From RYN-230 sp963841695 (GTDB taxonomy: Bacteria > Actinomycetota > Actinomycetes > Streptosporangiales > Streptosporangiaceae): DNA of 64,000 bases. The translations under genes and the position numbers were made by a program. The notes under the pieces were generated by a model. That model made no database searches and had not been told where the DNA came from. It was given only the letters and a program-made list of their open reading frames with translations. The stretch covers positions 620,001 through 684,000 of the forward strand of contig CAWJDQ010000002.1 of assembly GCA_963841695.1 (NCBI GenBank), in the 5' to 3' direction. Below are positions 8,455 through 17,507 of this stretch, in pieces; the stretch's first letter is position 1, and each line of letters starts with the position of its first letter.

Positions 8455-9297
8455 ATGGAGTACTGGGTGGCAGGCCAATGGCTGCAAAGGTCGGCTTCAG
8501 GCCGCGATAAGACCGCCCAGGTAGACATCCGGCGCGCGCATTCGGCCCGCGTGTACGACTATTGGCTGGGCGGAAAGGACAACTTCGCCGCCGACCGGGA
8601 CGCCGCGGACGAAGCGATCGCAGCCAGTCCCGGGATCGTCGATGACGCCCGGGCCAACCGGGCGTTCCTGGCCCGCTCGGTCCGCTTCCTGGCCCGCGAG
8701 CGCGGCGTGCGCCAGTTCCTGGACATCGGCGCCGGCCTGCCCTCCGCCCCGAACACCCACGAGGTCGCGCAGTCGGCCGATCCGGCCGCCCGTGTGGTCT
8801 ACGTCGACAACGATCCGATCGTGCTCGCCCACGCCCGCGCCATGATGGTCAGCGGCCCGGCAGGCAGCTGCGACTACGTGGATGCTGACCTGCGCGATCC
8901 GTTAGTGATCCTGAAGGCCGCGGCCCGCACGCTTGACCTGAGCCGCCCGGTCGCCCTGCTGTTGGTGCTCATCCTGCACCTCATCCCGGACACCGATGAG
9001 CCGCACGAGGTGGTCAGGACGCTGCTCGCCGGGCTGCCCGAAGGCAGCTACCTGGTCCTGTCCCACCCGGCCAGCGACATCCGGCCTGATGCGGTGGCCG
9101 AGATGACCCGGCGGATGAACCAGCGGCTGATGGGCCCGAAGGCCACGGTGCGCGATCATGATCAGGTAAGCCGCTTCTTCGGCGGGCTTGAGCTGCTGGA
9201 CCCCGGCCTGGTCGAGCCGCCGCAGTGGCGCCCCGAGGCCGGTGAGCCAGCCCCGCCGGACGTGACGATCTGGTGCGGGGCTGGCCGCAAGCCCTGA
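8455..9297 (+). CDS. SAM-dependent methyltransferase, DUF574 / Methyltransf_19 family
   Basis: 280 aa. N-terminal HSARVYDYWLGGKDNFAADR is the hallmark of the actinomycete DUF574 (PF04672) family. LDIGAGLPSAPNTHEVAQ is its SAM-binding motif I and VVYVDNDPIVLAHA motif II (acidic residue binding the ribose). ATG 8455 is chosen because the family begins shortly before the DYWLGG segment; the frame is open far upstream as a shadow of the FUSC gene. These proteins are numerous in Streptomyces-like genomes and their methyl acceptors are not known. One TTA codon occurs near 8900 (Pro-Leu-Val-Ile). Confidence 0.9.
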   Translation: MEYWVAGQWLQRSASGRDKTAQVDIRRAHSARVYDYWLGGKDNFAADRDAADEAIAASPGIVDDARANRAFLARSVRFLARERGVRQFLDIGAGLPSAPNTHEVAQSADPAARVVYVDNDPIVLAHARAMMVSGPAGSCDYVDADLRDPLVILKAAARTLDLSRPVALLLVLILHLIPDTDEPHEVVRTLLAGLPEGSYLVLSHPASDIRPDAVAEMTRRMNQRLMGPKATVRDHDQVSRFFGGLELLDPGLVEPPQWRPEAGEPAPPDVTIWCGAGRKP

Positions 9298-9306
9298 GCC
9301 CGGACG

Positions 9307-10084
9307 CTACGACCTCAGGTAGGACGCGCCGTTGAGGTCGAGGATCGCCCCGCTGGCCCACTCGGCCCCGGCGGACGCCAGGTACAGCACGGCGGCGGCG
9401 ATCTCAGCGGCCTCGGCCACCCGGCCGAACGGGCTCTGCCCGCGGATCTCGTCGCCGCCGGGCCCGGCCAGGCTGCTGGCCGCCATGTCTGTGGCCACGA
9501 ACCCGGGCGCCACGGTGGTGATCGCGATGCCGTGTGACCCCAGGGCGCGGGCCAGCGACTGGCCGAGCGCGTTCAGCCCGGCCTTGCTCGCCGCGTAGGC
9601 CGGATGGTCGGGCTCACCACGGAAGGCGCCGCGGGATGAGACGTTGATGATCCGGCCGCCACCCGCCGGGATCATGTGCCGGACCGCGCACCAGGTCGCG
9701 TTCGCGGCCGCGGTCAGGTTCACCGCCAGCGTGTCCTGCCAGGCCGCCTGCCACTCCTCGTACGTCCCCTCGGTGACCGGCTGCGCGGCGTAGATCCCCG
9801 CGTTGTTCACCAGCACGTCGAGGCCGCCCAGCGCCTCCGCGGCCTGATCAACCAGGCTGCGTACCGCGTCCGGGTCGGCCAGGTCGGCCTGCAGCAGCAG
9901 GTGCCCGTGGCCGGGGAGGGCGGCCAGCACCTCGAGCGGCCGGCCCGGCCGAGCGGCCGTAGTGCACCGCGACGCGGTCACCCTGGGCCGCGAACGCCTG
10001 CGCCACGGCAGCCCCGATACCCCGCCCGGCCCCGGTCACCAGGACCGCCCGTCCGTCCACCTGATCGTCCCCATCCCTGGTCAT
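9307..10084 (-). CDS. SDR family oxidoreductase (frameshifted)
   Basis: A FabG-like short-chain dehydrogenase split over two frames. The N-terminal part from ATG 10084 carries AVLVTGAGRGIGAAVAQAFA (cofactor motif) and runs to HYGRSA. The rest, in a second frame, has LDVLVNNAGIYAA, IINVSSRGAF (Ser), YAASKAGLNALGQSLA (Tyr/Lys) and the C-terminal tail SGAILDLNGASYL. The frame change falls within 9931-9952, in a run of GGCCGG-type sequence; one base gained or lost restores a normal protein of about 258 aa. Either an assembly indel or a recent pseudogene. NAD(P)-dependent carbonyl reductase of unknown substrate. Confidence 0.8.
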
Positions 10085-10111
10085 GCCGCTGGTCCTGCCC
10101 CTGGTCCGGGC

Positions 10112-10163
10112 GTGCCGCCCGGCTGTGCCGCCCGGCTGTGCCGCCCGGCTGTGCCGCCCGGCT
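10112..10163. repeat. 13-bp tandem repeat, 4 copies
   Basis: Four exact copies of GTGCCGCCCGGCT at 10112-10163 followed by a partial unit, lying between the divergent SDR and HIT genes where their promoters should be. A 13-bp period is not an integral helical turn, so copy number would change the spacing of any promoter elements. Confidence 0.9.
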
Positions 10164-10190
10164 GTGCCGCTGGTCCGGCACACTAGCGGC

Positions 10191-10634
10191 ATGACATCCA
10201 CCCCGGCGCAGGCGTGCGTGTTCTGCGGCATCATCGGCGGCCACCTGGCGGCGAGCCGTGTCTATGAGGACGAGCATGTGGTCGCCTTCATGGATGTTCG
10301 GCCGCTGACCCCCGGGCACCTCCTGGTCGTGCCGCGGGTGCACGCCGCCAATCTGGAGGTCCTCGACGAGCACCTGGGGACCCGCGTGTTCGGGGTGGCC
10401 CACCAGCTGGCCCGGGGGTTGCGGAACAGCGCGGTCCCTTGCGAGGGCGTGAACCTCTTCCTGGCGGACGGGGTGGCCGCGGGCCAGGAGGTCTTCCACG
10501 TGCACCTGCACCTGATCCCCCGCACCCCCGGGGACGGCTTCCGGCTCAACGCCCGGCCGCGCACCCCCGCGCGCGACGAACTCGACGCGACGGCGGAACG
10601 CGTCCGCGAAGGGATGAGCACCCTGCCCCGCTGA
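10191..10634 (+). CDS. HIT-family nucleotide hydrolase/transferase
   Basis: 147 aa. CVFCGIIGG near the N-terminus (zinc-type CxxC of the HINT branch) and EVFHVHLHLIPR, the histidine triad (H-x-H-x-H) whose middle His is nucleophilic. The family hydrolyses AMP-linked phosphoramidates or dinucleoside polyphosphates. The protein is the normal length for a HINT protein. ATG 10191 has no strong Shine-Dalgarno sequence. The upstream region carries the 13-bp tandem repeat. Confidence 0.9.
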   Translation: MTSTPAQACVFCGIIGGHLAASRVYEDEHVVAFMDVRPLTPGHLLVVPRVHAANLEVLDEHLGTRVFGVAHQLARGLRNSAVPCEGVNLFLADGVAAGQEVFHVHLHLIPRTPGDGFRLNARPRTPARDELDATAERVREGMSTLPR

Positions 10635-11096
10635 TTGACGCTGATGGCGCAGGCGGGCTCCTCAGGCGGGCAGACGGCGCCGACCCGGGCCGGCCCCGCC
10701 GGGGCAGGCGGCACCGGCGCGGGCCTACCCCCGACGCGGGCGCACCTCCCCCGGCGCCGGACCCCGGCGACCCGGGCCACACCCCTCAGCACCTCGTTCC
10801 CACCTGCCTCCCCACCAACATTGATCATGGTCTGCAACGACATATCCCGCGTGACGTGCGTTATAGCGGGCGATTTGTCCGGTCTGGGCGCACGGCACGC
10901 GGGAAAAGTCGCGGCGACGCGGCGGCCCCGCCACCATTCGCGCGGTTGGTGTGCTTTTCCCGGGGAGTTTTGTCCGTTTTGGTGCGCCGACCACGTGAAG
11001 GTCGTCCATCACCCCCGAGCCGCCCCGGCACCCTCTCCGGCCACCGCCGCCCCGGGCCGCCGCCGCCATCACGCCCGGCAGGCCACCAGATAGGAT
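10635..11096. other. Intergenic region with copies of a dispersed element
   Basis: 462 bp with no convincing gene. It contains two related blocks. One at about 10870-10893 reads GATTTGTCCGGTCTGGGCGC. The other at about 10959-10988 is TTTTCCCGGGGAG followed by TTTTGTCCGTTTTGGTGCGC. A third close relative lies at 21533-21562 upstream of the TetR gene region. Their position in two unrelated intergenic spaces suggests a dispersed regulatory or repeat element; function unknown. Confidence 0.5.
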
Positions 11097-12818
11097 TTGT
11101 TTCGTGCCGCCAGCCGGGGAAACAGCTGGTGTGAGATCACCCGCCCTGGTCAACCAGCACCGGCCAGCACCGGCCACCGGCCAGCACGGGTCAGGAGGGC
11201 ACGGGCCACACCGGCCACCGGCCAGCACGGGTCAGGAGAGCACGGGCCAGCGCAGCACGGGCCCGGCCGCAAGGAGGATGGGACCACGGCTCCATACGGC
11301 GACTACGACTTCGTGGTGGCGGCCAGCCGACTGCCCGTGGACCGGGTCGAGGGCCCGGACGGCGAGACAGAATGGCGGCCCAGCCCCGGGGGGCTGGTGA
11401 CGGCGCTCGAGCCGGTGATGCGCGCCGCCGACGGGGCCTGGGTGGGCTGGCCGGGCGCGGCGGGCGAAGCACCGGAGCCGTTCGACACCGACGGCGTGCA
11501 CCTAGTCAGCGTCGGCCTGTCGGACGAAGAAGTGGCCGACTACTACGAGGGCTTCTGCAATGGCACGCTCTGGCCGCTCTACCACGACGTCATCGCCCAG
11601 CCCGAGTTCCGCCGCGAGTGGTGGGACGCGTACGTGCGGGTGAACCGCCGGTACGCCGAGGTCGTCGCCGCCCAGGCCGCCCACGGCGCGACCGTGTGGG
11701 TGCACGACTACCAGCTCCAGCTCGTGCCGGGGATGCTGCGCGCGCTGCGGGCCGACGTGCGTATCGGCTATTTCAACCACATTCCCTTTCCCGGTTACGA
11801 GATCTTCGCCCAGCTCCCCTGGCGGCGGCAGATCGTCCGCGGCCTGCTCGGCTCCGACCTGGTCGGCTTCCAGCGTCACAGCGACGCCACCAACTTCCTG
11901 CGCGCCTGCCGCCGGTCGGCGGGCCTGGCCACCCGCGGTTCGCTGGTCCGGGTGCCGGACGCCGGGTTCGACGACACGCATGCCGACCACGCCACCCGTG
12001 GCGCGCGGCGCCAGCGCGTCGCCCAGGACAACTTCGTGAGCGGACGCGATGTGCGGGCCGCGGCGTTCCCCATCTCAATCGACTCGGCGGCCATCGAAGA
12101 GATCGCCCGGCGCCCAGACGTGCAGGCCCGGTCCCAGGCCATCCGTGAGGCCCTGGGCAAGCCGGACGTCGTCCTGCTCGGCATCGACCGGCTCGACTAC
12201 ACCAAGGGCATCCTGCACCGCCTCAAGGCCTACGGCGAGGTCCTCGACGAGGGGCGCCTGGGGCCGCCCGGGGCAGTGCTGGTCCAGATCGCCAGCCCCA
12301 GCCGGGAACGCGTCGAGTCCTACCGCCACCTGCGAGACGAGGTCGAGGTGACGGTGGGCCGGATCAACGGTGATTACGGGGAAGTGGGCAACCCGCCGAT
12401 CCACTACCTGCACCAGTCCTATCCGAAAGATGAGCTCGTCGCGTACTACCTGGCCGCCGATGTGATGCTGGTGACCCCGCTGCGGGACGGGATGAACCTG
12501 GTCGCCAAGGAGTACGTGGCCTGCCGTTTCGACGACACGGGCGCCCTGGTCCTGAGTGAGTTCACCGGGGCGGCGGACGAGCTGAGCGGTGCGTACATCG
12601 TCAACCCGCACGACATCGAAGGGCTGAAGGACGCCATCGTCCGGGCCGCGACGGTTTCCCCCGCGGAAGCGCGGCGCCGGATGCGCTCGATGCGCCGGCG
12701 GGTCATGGAGCATGACGTGGCCTACTGGGCGGAGACCTACCTCGAGGCGCTGAGCCAGGTCCCCATCCGCGACCACCCTGCCGTCAACCCCGTCGCCGAG
12801 CGGCCAGCACACGCCTAG
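11097..12818 (+). CDS. otsA: Trehalose-6-phosphate synthase (start uncertain)
   Basis: A GT20 retaining glycosyltransferase, colinear with mycobacterial OtsA. SPGGLVTALEPVM, then VWVHDYQLQLVPGMLR, FNHIPFPGYEIF, LGIDRLDYTKGI, then DVMLVTPLRDGMNLVAKEYV and LSEFTGAADEL cover the glucose-6-phosphate and UDP-glucose sites. It makes trehalose-6-phosphate for osmoprotection. Similarity begins at YGDYDFVVAASRLPVD near 11298, but no ATG/GTG/TTG lies between there and TTG 11097. The leader 11100-11280 is repeat-rich and improbable protein. A perfect AAGGAGG box at 11271-11277 sits 8 bp before an in-frame ACG (11286), which may be the true start or a mutated one. GTG 11313 would cut into strand 1. Confidence 0.85.
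   Translation: MFRAASRGNSWCEITRPGQPAPASTGHRPARVRRARATPATGQHGSGEHGPAQHGPGRKEDGTTAPYGDYDFVVAASRLPVDRVEGPDGETEWRPSPGGLVTALEPVMRAADGAWVGWPGAAGEAPEPFDTDGVHLVSVGLSDEEVADYYEGFCNGTLWPLYHDVIAQPEFRREWWDAYVRVNRRYAEVVAAQAAHGATVWVHDYQLQLVPGMLRALRADVRIGYFNHIPFPGYEIFAQLPWRRQIVRGLLGSDLVGFQRHSDATNFLRACRRSAGLATRGSLVRVPDAGFDDTHADHATRGARRQRVAQDNFVSGRDVRAAAFPISIDSAAIEEIARRPDVQARSQAIREALGKPDVVLLGIDRLDYTKGILHRLKAYGEVLDEGRLGPPGAVLVQIASPSRERVESYRHLRDEVEVTVGRINGDYGEVGNPPIHYLHQSYPKDELVAYYLAADVMLVTPLRDGMNLVAKEYVACRFDDTGALVLSEFTGAADELSGAYIVNPHDIEGLKDAIVRAATVSPAEARRRMRSMRRRVMEHDVAYWAETYLEALSQVPIRDHPAVNPVAERPAHA
11170..11249. repeat. 39-bp direct repeat before otsA
   Basis: Two copies at 11170-11208 and 11211-11249, period 41, differing at one base (GGAGGGC versus GGAGAGC), built from smaller CCGGCCA/CCAGCAC units. 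They sit immediately upstream of the likely otsA ribosome-binding site. Smaller copies of the same GGCCAGCAC unit flank the otsA stop codon (12801-12837). Confidence 0.85.
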
Positions 12819-13004
12819 CGGCCAGCACGCGCCTAGGGCCAGCCCAGACCCAGAGAGTGGCCCAGATCCAGGAGCCGCCGCCTGCCACGCTCAGTCAGGC
12901 AAACGCCACGGATCCGGGATCTCCCGCCACAAATTGTTGCCCGTCTGATTACGCTGAGACGCAGGGCGCAGCACGCGCCCGGCGGACCAACCCTGGGGAC
13001 CTCG

Positions 13005-16000
13005 ATGGCGGGGACGGCGTGGCAGCGGCTGTCTGATCTCGATGCCTGCCGGGTGACCCAGATCCCCCGGCGCCCACCCGAGACCGCCGCCGACCCGCGC
13101 CACACCGCCGACCGCGACACCGGCCGCCCGCAACGCGCCGCCGCCCTGGCCGCCGCCTATCACGCCGGGATCAGCCCGCACGCAGACGCAGGCCCCGTCG
13201 CCCTGGGCTGGGTCCGGGCCGTCGCGGGCGGCCCGGTCGAGGTGCTGGTCGCCGGGTCGGCCCTGCGCGGCAGCGCGCACCCGGCCCGGAGCGCCGCGAG
13301 CTTAGCCGTCCCCGCCGGCAGGCCCTCCCCCGCGAGCGCCGCCGGCCGCCCCTCCCCCGCGGACGCCGAAGTCTCGCTGGCCCTGCCGGCTGGCGCGCGG
13401 GGCCGGGCCATCGCACCGGGCGGCCTGGCCGCCGCGATGAATGCCCTGCCCTGCTGGACCCGGATCGGCGGGATCGCCGACGGCCTCCTCGCCAGCGACC
13501 GCGGCGACCCCGGCGACCGCAGCGACTGGGGCGCCCCCCAGCCCGGCCGCGCGTCGCTCGAGGAGTGCCTGCTGGCGGCCTGGGATGGCCCCTTCGGCTG
13601 GCTGGTCCTCGCCGACCCCCTGGCCCCTGCCGAGATCACGGACTACGCCGCCCAGGTCGCCGGCAAGCAGCGGTTAGCGGCGGCCGTGGCCGACCGGGAC
13701 CCGGAAAAGGCCGTCCAGGCCCGCCGCCTCGACCAGCGCCACACCGAGTTGCGCCAGGCCCTGTCCGCGGGCCTGTGGCAGGTGCACGTGCTGGCCGGCG
13801 CGGCCACCCCCGAAACCGCGGCCCGCGTCGCCGGCCTGTTCTGCGCATCGGCAGACCTGGCCGGCCTTCCGTACACGCTGGCCCCTTCTTTTTCCGCAAC
13901 GGATCCGATCGGCGAACTCCTCAGCGCCCCGCCCGGCGCGCCCGCGCCAGCCCGGACGGATTCGACTGCGGCGTTCCCCTTCCCGGGCAGCACCCTGCTG
14001 CTGGCGAGCCTGGCCCGGGTGCCCGAGGTCGAGGTGCCTGGCGTGCGGCTGACCCTCCGCCCGGAGTTTGACGTGACCCCGGAACCGCCTCCGGAAGGCT
14101 CGCCGCTGTCGCTGCGGCTGGGCACCGTGCTGGACCGCAGCGGCGTCCCGGCCGGGAACCTGTCGGTCCCCGGGGCCTCGCTGAACCGGCACGTGTTCGT
14201 CTGCGGTGCCACCGGGGCGGGGAAGTCACAGACCGTGCGGGCGCTGCTGGAGGCGGCGTCCGGCACGGGGCTTCCCTGGCTGGTCGTCGAGCCGGCCAAG
14301 GCCGAATACCGGCTGATGGGCGCGCGGCTGACTGGGTCGGGCGGCGGGGTGGTGCGCATCCGCCCGGGCGATGCGGACCAGGTCGCCGCGGGAATCAATC
14401 CCCTTGCGCCGGCCGCCGACTCCGCAGGCCGGCGTTTTCCCCTGCAGACCCACGCCGACCTGGTCCGGGCGCTGTTCCTGGCCTCGTTCGCCGCCGACGA
14501 GCCGTTCCCGCAGGTGCTGTCGGCAGCGGTCACCCGGGTGTACGAAGAGGCCGGCTGGGACCTGGCGCTGGGTGAGCCGGTCACGCCCGGGGTCCGCCCC
14601 CGCTATCCCACGCTGGGTGATCTGCAGGACGCCGCCGGCCGGATCGTGTCCGAGATCGGCTACGGCCGTGAGATCACCGACAACGTGCGTGGCTTCATCA
14701 CGGTCCGCCTCTCCAGCCTGCGGCTGGGCACCACCGGACGTTTCTTCGAGGGCGGCCACCCGATCGACTTCGGCACACTGATGGGCCGCAACGTCGTGTT
14801 CGAGATCGAGGACGTCGGCGACGACCGCGACAAGGCGTTCCTGATGGGCACGGTGCTGATCCAGCTGACGGAGTATCTCCGCATGCAGGCTCGCGCCGGT
14901 GAGCCGGGCGCTGCCCCGGGGCTGCGCCATGTGTCGGTGTTCGAGGAAGCCCACCGGCTGCTGCGCCGACCGGAGGAATTCCACGGCGGGTCCGGAGCGA
15001 CCGCGCACGCGGTGGAGATGTTCGCCGGGCTGCTCGCGGAGATCCGTGCGTACGGCGAGGGCCTGATCATCGCGGAGCAGATACCCGCCAAGATCATCCC
15101 CGACGCGGTCAAGAACACCGCGGTCAAGATCGTGCACCGCCTGCCGGCGGCCGACGACCGCGAGGCGGTGGGGGCGACCATGAATATGACGGACGCCCAG
15201 TCCAGGTACCTGGTCACGCTGCCGCCGGGTCAGGCGGCGGTGTTCACCGACGGCATGGATTATCCCGTGCTGGCCGCGATGCCGGACGGCACGGCCCGGG
15301 AAGCCGCCGCCGCCCCGGTCACCGCGTCCCCGGCCTGCCTGGTATCACCGCGCTCGGCCACCTGCGGCCCGGGTTGCCGGGCCAGCCCTTGCACGCTGCG
15401 CGAGATGCGGGCCGCCCAGCGCGTGCTCGGGGACCAGCCCGGGCTGGTCTTGTGGGCCGAAGTGGCGGTGCTGGCCCACGTGACCGGGTGGCTGATGCCG
15501 GCTCCCGTCCCCGGCAGTGAGCTGGCCCGGGGGATCGCCGCCCTGGCCGCGGACGCGCGCAGCCGGGACTGCGCCGTATCGCACGCGGTGGACGCCGCGG
15601 TAGCCGCACGAGCCAGCACCTTCTCCGCGCGGGTCAGCCCGGACGAGCTGGCCTCCCACATCGCCGCGGCCCTCCGCAGGTGGATCACGGACGGGGGACG
15701 TGAATGCGTCTTCCCGGAGCCGGAGTGGCTGGCCCCGGCCTTTCGCTGGGCCCTGATCCTGGACGACCTGAAAACCCTGGACCGCAAATCCCCAGGCTCT
15801 GGCCCGCATCCCCAGACAGCCGACTGGGAAGCAGCCACCGGGCGGAGCATCCCCGGCGAGACCTGCGCCCGCCAGATCGGCGTGGTTCAGCGCTGGTACG
15901 ACACGGACCAGCGCAACCCTGCCGACGTGCGGCGGATCGCGTTCGGGACCGCACGGCCGACTGGCCTGGAAACGGCAGTCGGCGCGAAAACTACTGACGA

Positions 16001-16097
16001 GGACTGGGAGCAGCGCCTCTCCGAGGCGCTCACCCAGCTCCACGACTGCCGCTGGCCCCTGGACTACCTACGGAGCGACAGCGGCACCAGGAGGTGA
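13005..16097 (+). CDS. HerA/FtsK-like ATP-binding protein (DUF87-type ATPase)
   Basis: 1030 aa. Residues 1-340 form a poorly conserved Ala/Pro-rich region with no recognised domain. A HerA-like P-loop domain follows: Walker A GATGAGKSQ at about residue 401, EPAKAEYR soon after, Walker B HVSVFEEAHRLL near 643, then ARIRAYGEG-type sensor segment (EIRAYGEGLIIAEQ) and IVHRLPAADDREAVG. After the ATPase there is a four-Cys cluster around residues 775-797 (C-x9-C-x3-C-x5-C-like) and an alpha-helical tail. Homologues translocate or pump DNA or peptides as hexamers. The gene contains two TTA codons (13302, 13674). Its stop lies inside the ribosome-binding site of the next gene, indicating one operon with the zeta-like kinase. 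Confidence 0.8.
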   Translation: MAGTAWQRLSDLDACRVTQIPRRPPETAADPRHTADRDTGRPQRAAALAAAYHAGISPHADAGPVALGWVRAVAGGPVEVLVAGSALRGSAHPARSAASLAVPAGRPSPASAAGRPSPADAEVSLALPAGARGRAIAPGGLAAAMNALPCWTRIGGIADGLLASDRGDPGDRSDWGAPQPGRASLEECLLAAWDGPFGWLVLADPLAPAEITDYAAQVAGKQRLAAAVADRDPEKAVQARRLDQRHTELRQALSAGLWQVHVLAGAATPETAARVAGLFCASADLAGLPYTLAPSFSATDPIGELLSAPPGAPAPARTDSTAAFPFPGSTLLLASLARVPEVEVPGVRLTLRPEFDVTPEPPPEGSPLSLRLGTVLDRSGVPAGNLSVPGASLNRHVFVCGATGAGKSQTVRALLEAASGTGLPWLVVEPAKAEYRLMGARLTGSGGGVVRIRPGDADQVAAGINPLAPAADSAGRRFPLQTHADLVRALFLASFAADEPFPQVLSAAVTRVYEEAGWDLALGEPVTPGVRPRYPTLGDLQDAAGRIVSEIGYGREITDNVRGFITVRLSSLRLGTTGRFFEGGHPIDFGTLMGRNVVFEIEDVGDDRDKAFLMGTVLIQLTEYLRMQARAGEPGAAPGLRHVSVFEEAHRLLRRPEEFHGGSGATAHAVEMFAGLLAEIRAYGEGLIIAEQIPAKIIPDAVKNTAVKIVHRLPAADDREAVGATMNMTDAQSRYLVTLPPGQAAVFTDGMDYPVLAAMPDGTAREAAAAPVTASPACLVSPRSATCGPGCRASPCTLREMRAAQRVLGDQPGLVLWAEVAVLAHVTGWLMPAPVPGSELARGIAALAADARSRDCAVSHAVDAAVAARASTFSARVSPDELASHIAAALRRWITDGGRECVFPEPEWLAPAFRWALILDDLKTLDRKSPGSGPHPQTADWEAATGRSIPGETCARQIGVVQRWYDTDQRNPADVRRIAFGTARPTGLETAVGAKTTDEDWEQRLSEALTQLHDCRWPLDYLRSDSGTRR

Positions 16098-16100
16098 GAA

Positions 16101-17507
16101 GTGGGCGTTGACCGCCACCCGGACCCGTCGGATGACATAAGGCGCACAGGCGATGAGATACAGGACGCGCGATCGCAGGAGCACACAGAGTTCGTGGCAG
16201 GTGACGCCGAGCCGAAGGATCCACGCACGCGCAAGGAGCACGCCGACAAGATTCCCCCGCCTGGCGTGGCCACACCGCGCAACTCCGACTCTGCGGACCA
16301 GAGAGACTCGATGGGCCAGGAAAATCCGAGGGATAAGGAGGAAGCGTCGCCGTCCGCCGAAGATGATTCGTCAAAAACAGAAGATTTCCGCCCGCCCGGC
16401 GACGCCCGAGTTGATGACCCCGAAGGAGGTAAAAGGCAGGAAGAGCCATCGGAAGAGACAGGAATCCAGCCTGACACAGCCGCCGAGTACGGAAACTACT
16501 CGACAGGAGATCCCTCGAACGACCCGCACGATCACGATCCAATCCAAGAATCCGACAAGGCATCAGGCCCAGATGCCCCGCCTTACGAGCCAAATATGTC
16601 GACTCCGTCTCTAGGAAACGGGGCAGCACCTGAATCGGACGGCGGCAGGCCCATCGACGACGAAACGTGCTCTTTGACTGACAGGGAGTGGGCAGAGCAC
16701 ATCACCGAGGTCCGAGACGGCCTAAGCAAAGCGTATGAGCAGAACCTAAATACCGATTGTGCATACACCATCAACGGGGCAGGAGAGGTCTGGTTAGAAG
16801 AGCGTGAGCGCCTGCATGATGCGATCATCGAAGATCTCTACGCGAGGGCAGCGGACGTCCCTTGTGACTTCAAAGCTATCGTGGCTGGGGGCCTAGGGGG
16901 TGCAGGGAAGACAACCGTCTTAACGCAACATGCCGGCATTGACCTGTCGCAGTACTTGATGATCAATCCAGACAATATCAAAGAAGAGTTGGCCCGTCGT
17001 GGGATGATTCCTGAGATAGATGGCCTCTCCCCCATGGAAGCTTCCGATCTGGCACATGAAGAGTCGTCGCACCTAGCTAAGCGACTGGCGCACCGAGCGC
17101 AAGCTGACGGCAAGAACCTGATCTGGGACATCACCATGTCATCCGAAACAAGCACAGCAGGTCGGATCGATGATCTGCGCAAGGCTAACTACGCCCAAGT
17201 CGATGGACTCTTCGTAGACATCTCAGTCGAAACTAGTATTAGTCGGACCGAATGGAGGCATCGAGAGGGACACGATGAGTGGCGCGCCGGAAGGGGCCTA
17301 GGTGGAAGGTATGTCCCGCCAGAGATTGTCAAGAACCAGGCCGACTCACAATGGGGAAGCAAGAACAGAAAGATTTACGAATCGATGAAGGGAAGCCTCG
17401 ACAGTTGGTCTACTTATGATAACTCAGTAGACGGCCGTCCCGCGGAAATCATCGAACTAGGCCAGGAAAAGACACACAACTTGAGCAGTCATCCTGAGAG
17501 GTTCTAA
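16101..17507 (+). CDS. Zeta-toxin-like P-loop kinase with long disordered N-terminus
   Basis: 468 aa. Residues 1-190 are extremely polar (Asp, Glu, Ser, Pro, Lys) and look disordered. A zeta-toxin kinase domain follows: Walker A GGLGGAGKTTV near 262, INPDNIKEELA (the catalytic-base Asp of zeta/UDP-GlcNAc kinases), AHEESS, NLIWDITMSS (Walker-B-like) and GGRYVPPEIV (lid Arg region). Zeta toxins phosphorylate UDP-N-acetylglucosamine or other small molecules. GTG 16101 has a perfect AGGAGGTGA box. Base composition is clearly lower in GC than its neighbours, with AAT/ATA/CTA codons and two TTA codons (16794, 16920), suggesting acquisition. It overlaps the next gene by one base. Confidence 0.85.
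   Translation: MGVDRHPDPSDDIRRTGDEIQDARSQEHTEFVAGDAEPKDPRTRKEHADKIPPPGVATPRNSDSADQRDSMGQENPRDKEEASPSAEDDSSKTEDFRPPGDARVDDPEGGKRQEEPSEETGIQPDTAAEYGNYSTGDPSNDPHDHDPIQESDKASGPDAPPYEPNMSTPSLGNGAAPESDGGRPIDDETCSLTDREWAEHITEVRDGLSKAYEQNLNTDCAYTINGAGEVWLEERERLHDAIIEDLYARAADVPCDFKAIVAGGLGGAGKTTVLTQHAGIDLSQYLMINPDNIKEELARRGMIPEIDGLSPMEASDLAHEESSHLAKRLAHRAQADGKNLIWDITMSSETSTAGRIDDLRKANYAQVDGLFVDISVETSISRTEWRHREGHDEWRAGRGLGGRYVPPEIVKNQADSQWGSKNRKIYESMKGSLDSWSTYDNSVDGRPAEIIELGQEKTHNLSSHPERF

Noticed and set aside
10112..10163. CRISPR-like repeats
   Set aside because: The repeats are directly adjacent, with no spacers and no cas genes; simple tandem repeats. The same holds for the other arrays.
11278..11400. 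ATG 11278 directly after AAGGAGG as the start of a gene
   Set aside because: It is in a different frame from otsA, has zero spacing to the ribosome-binding site, and gives a short Trp/Arg/Thr-rich product with no family.
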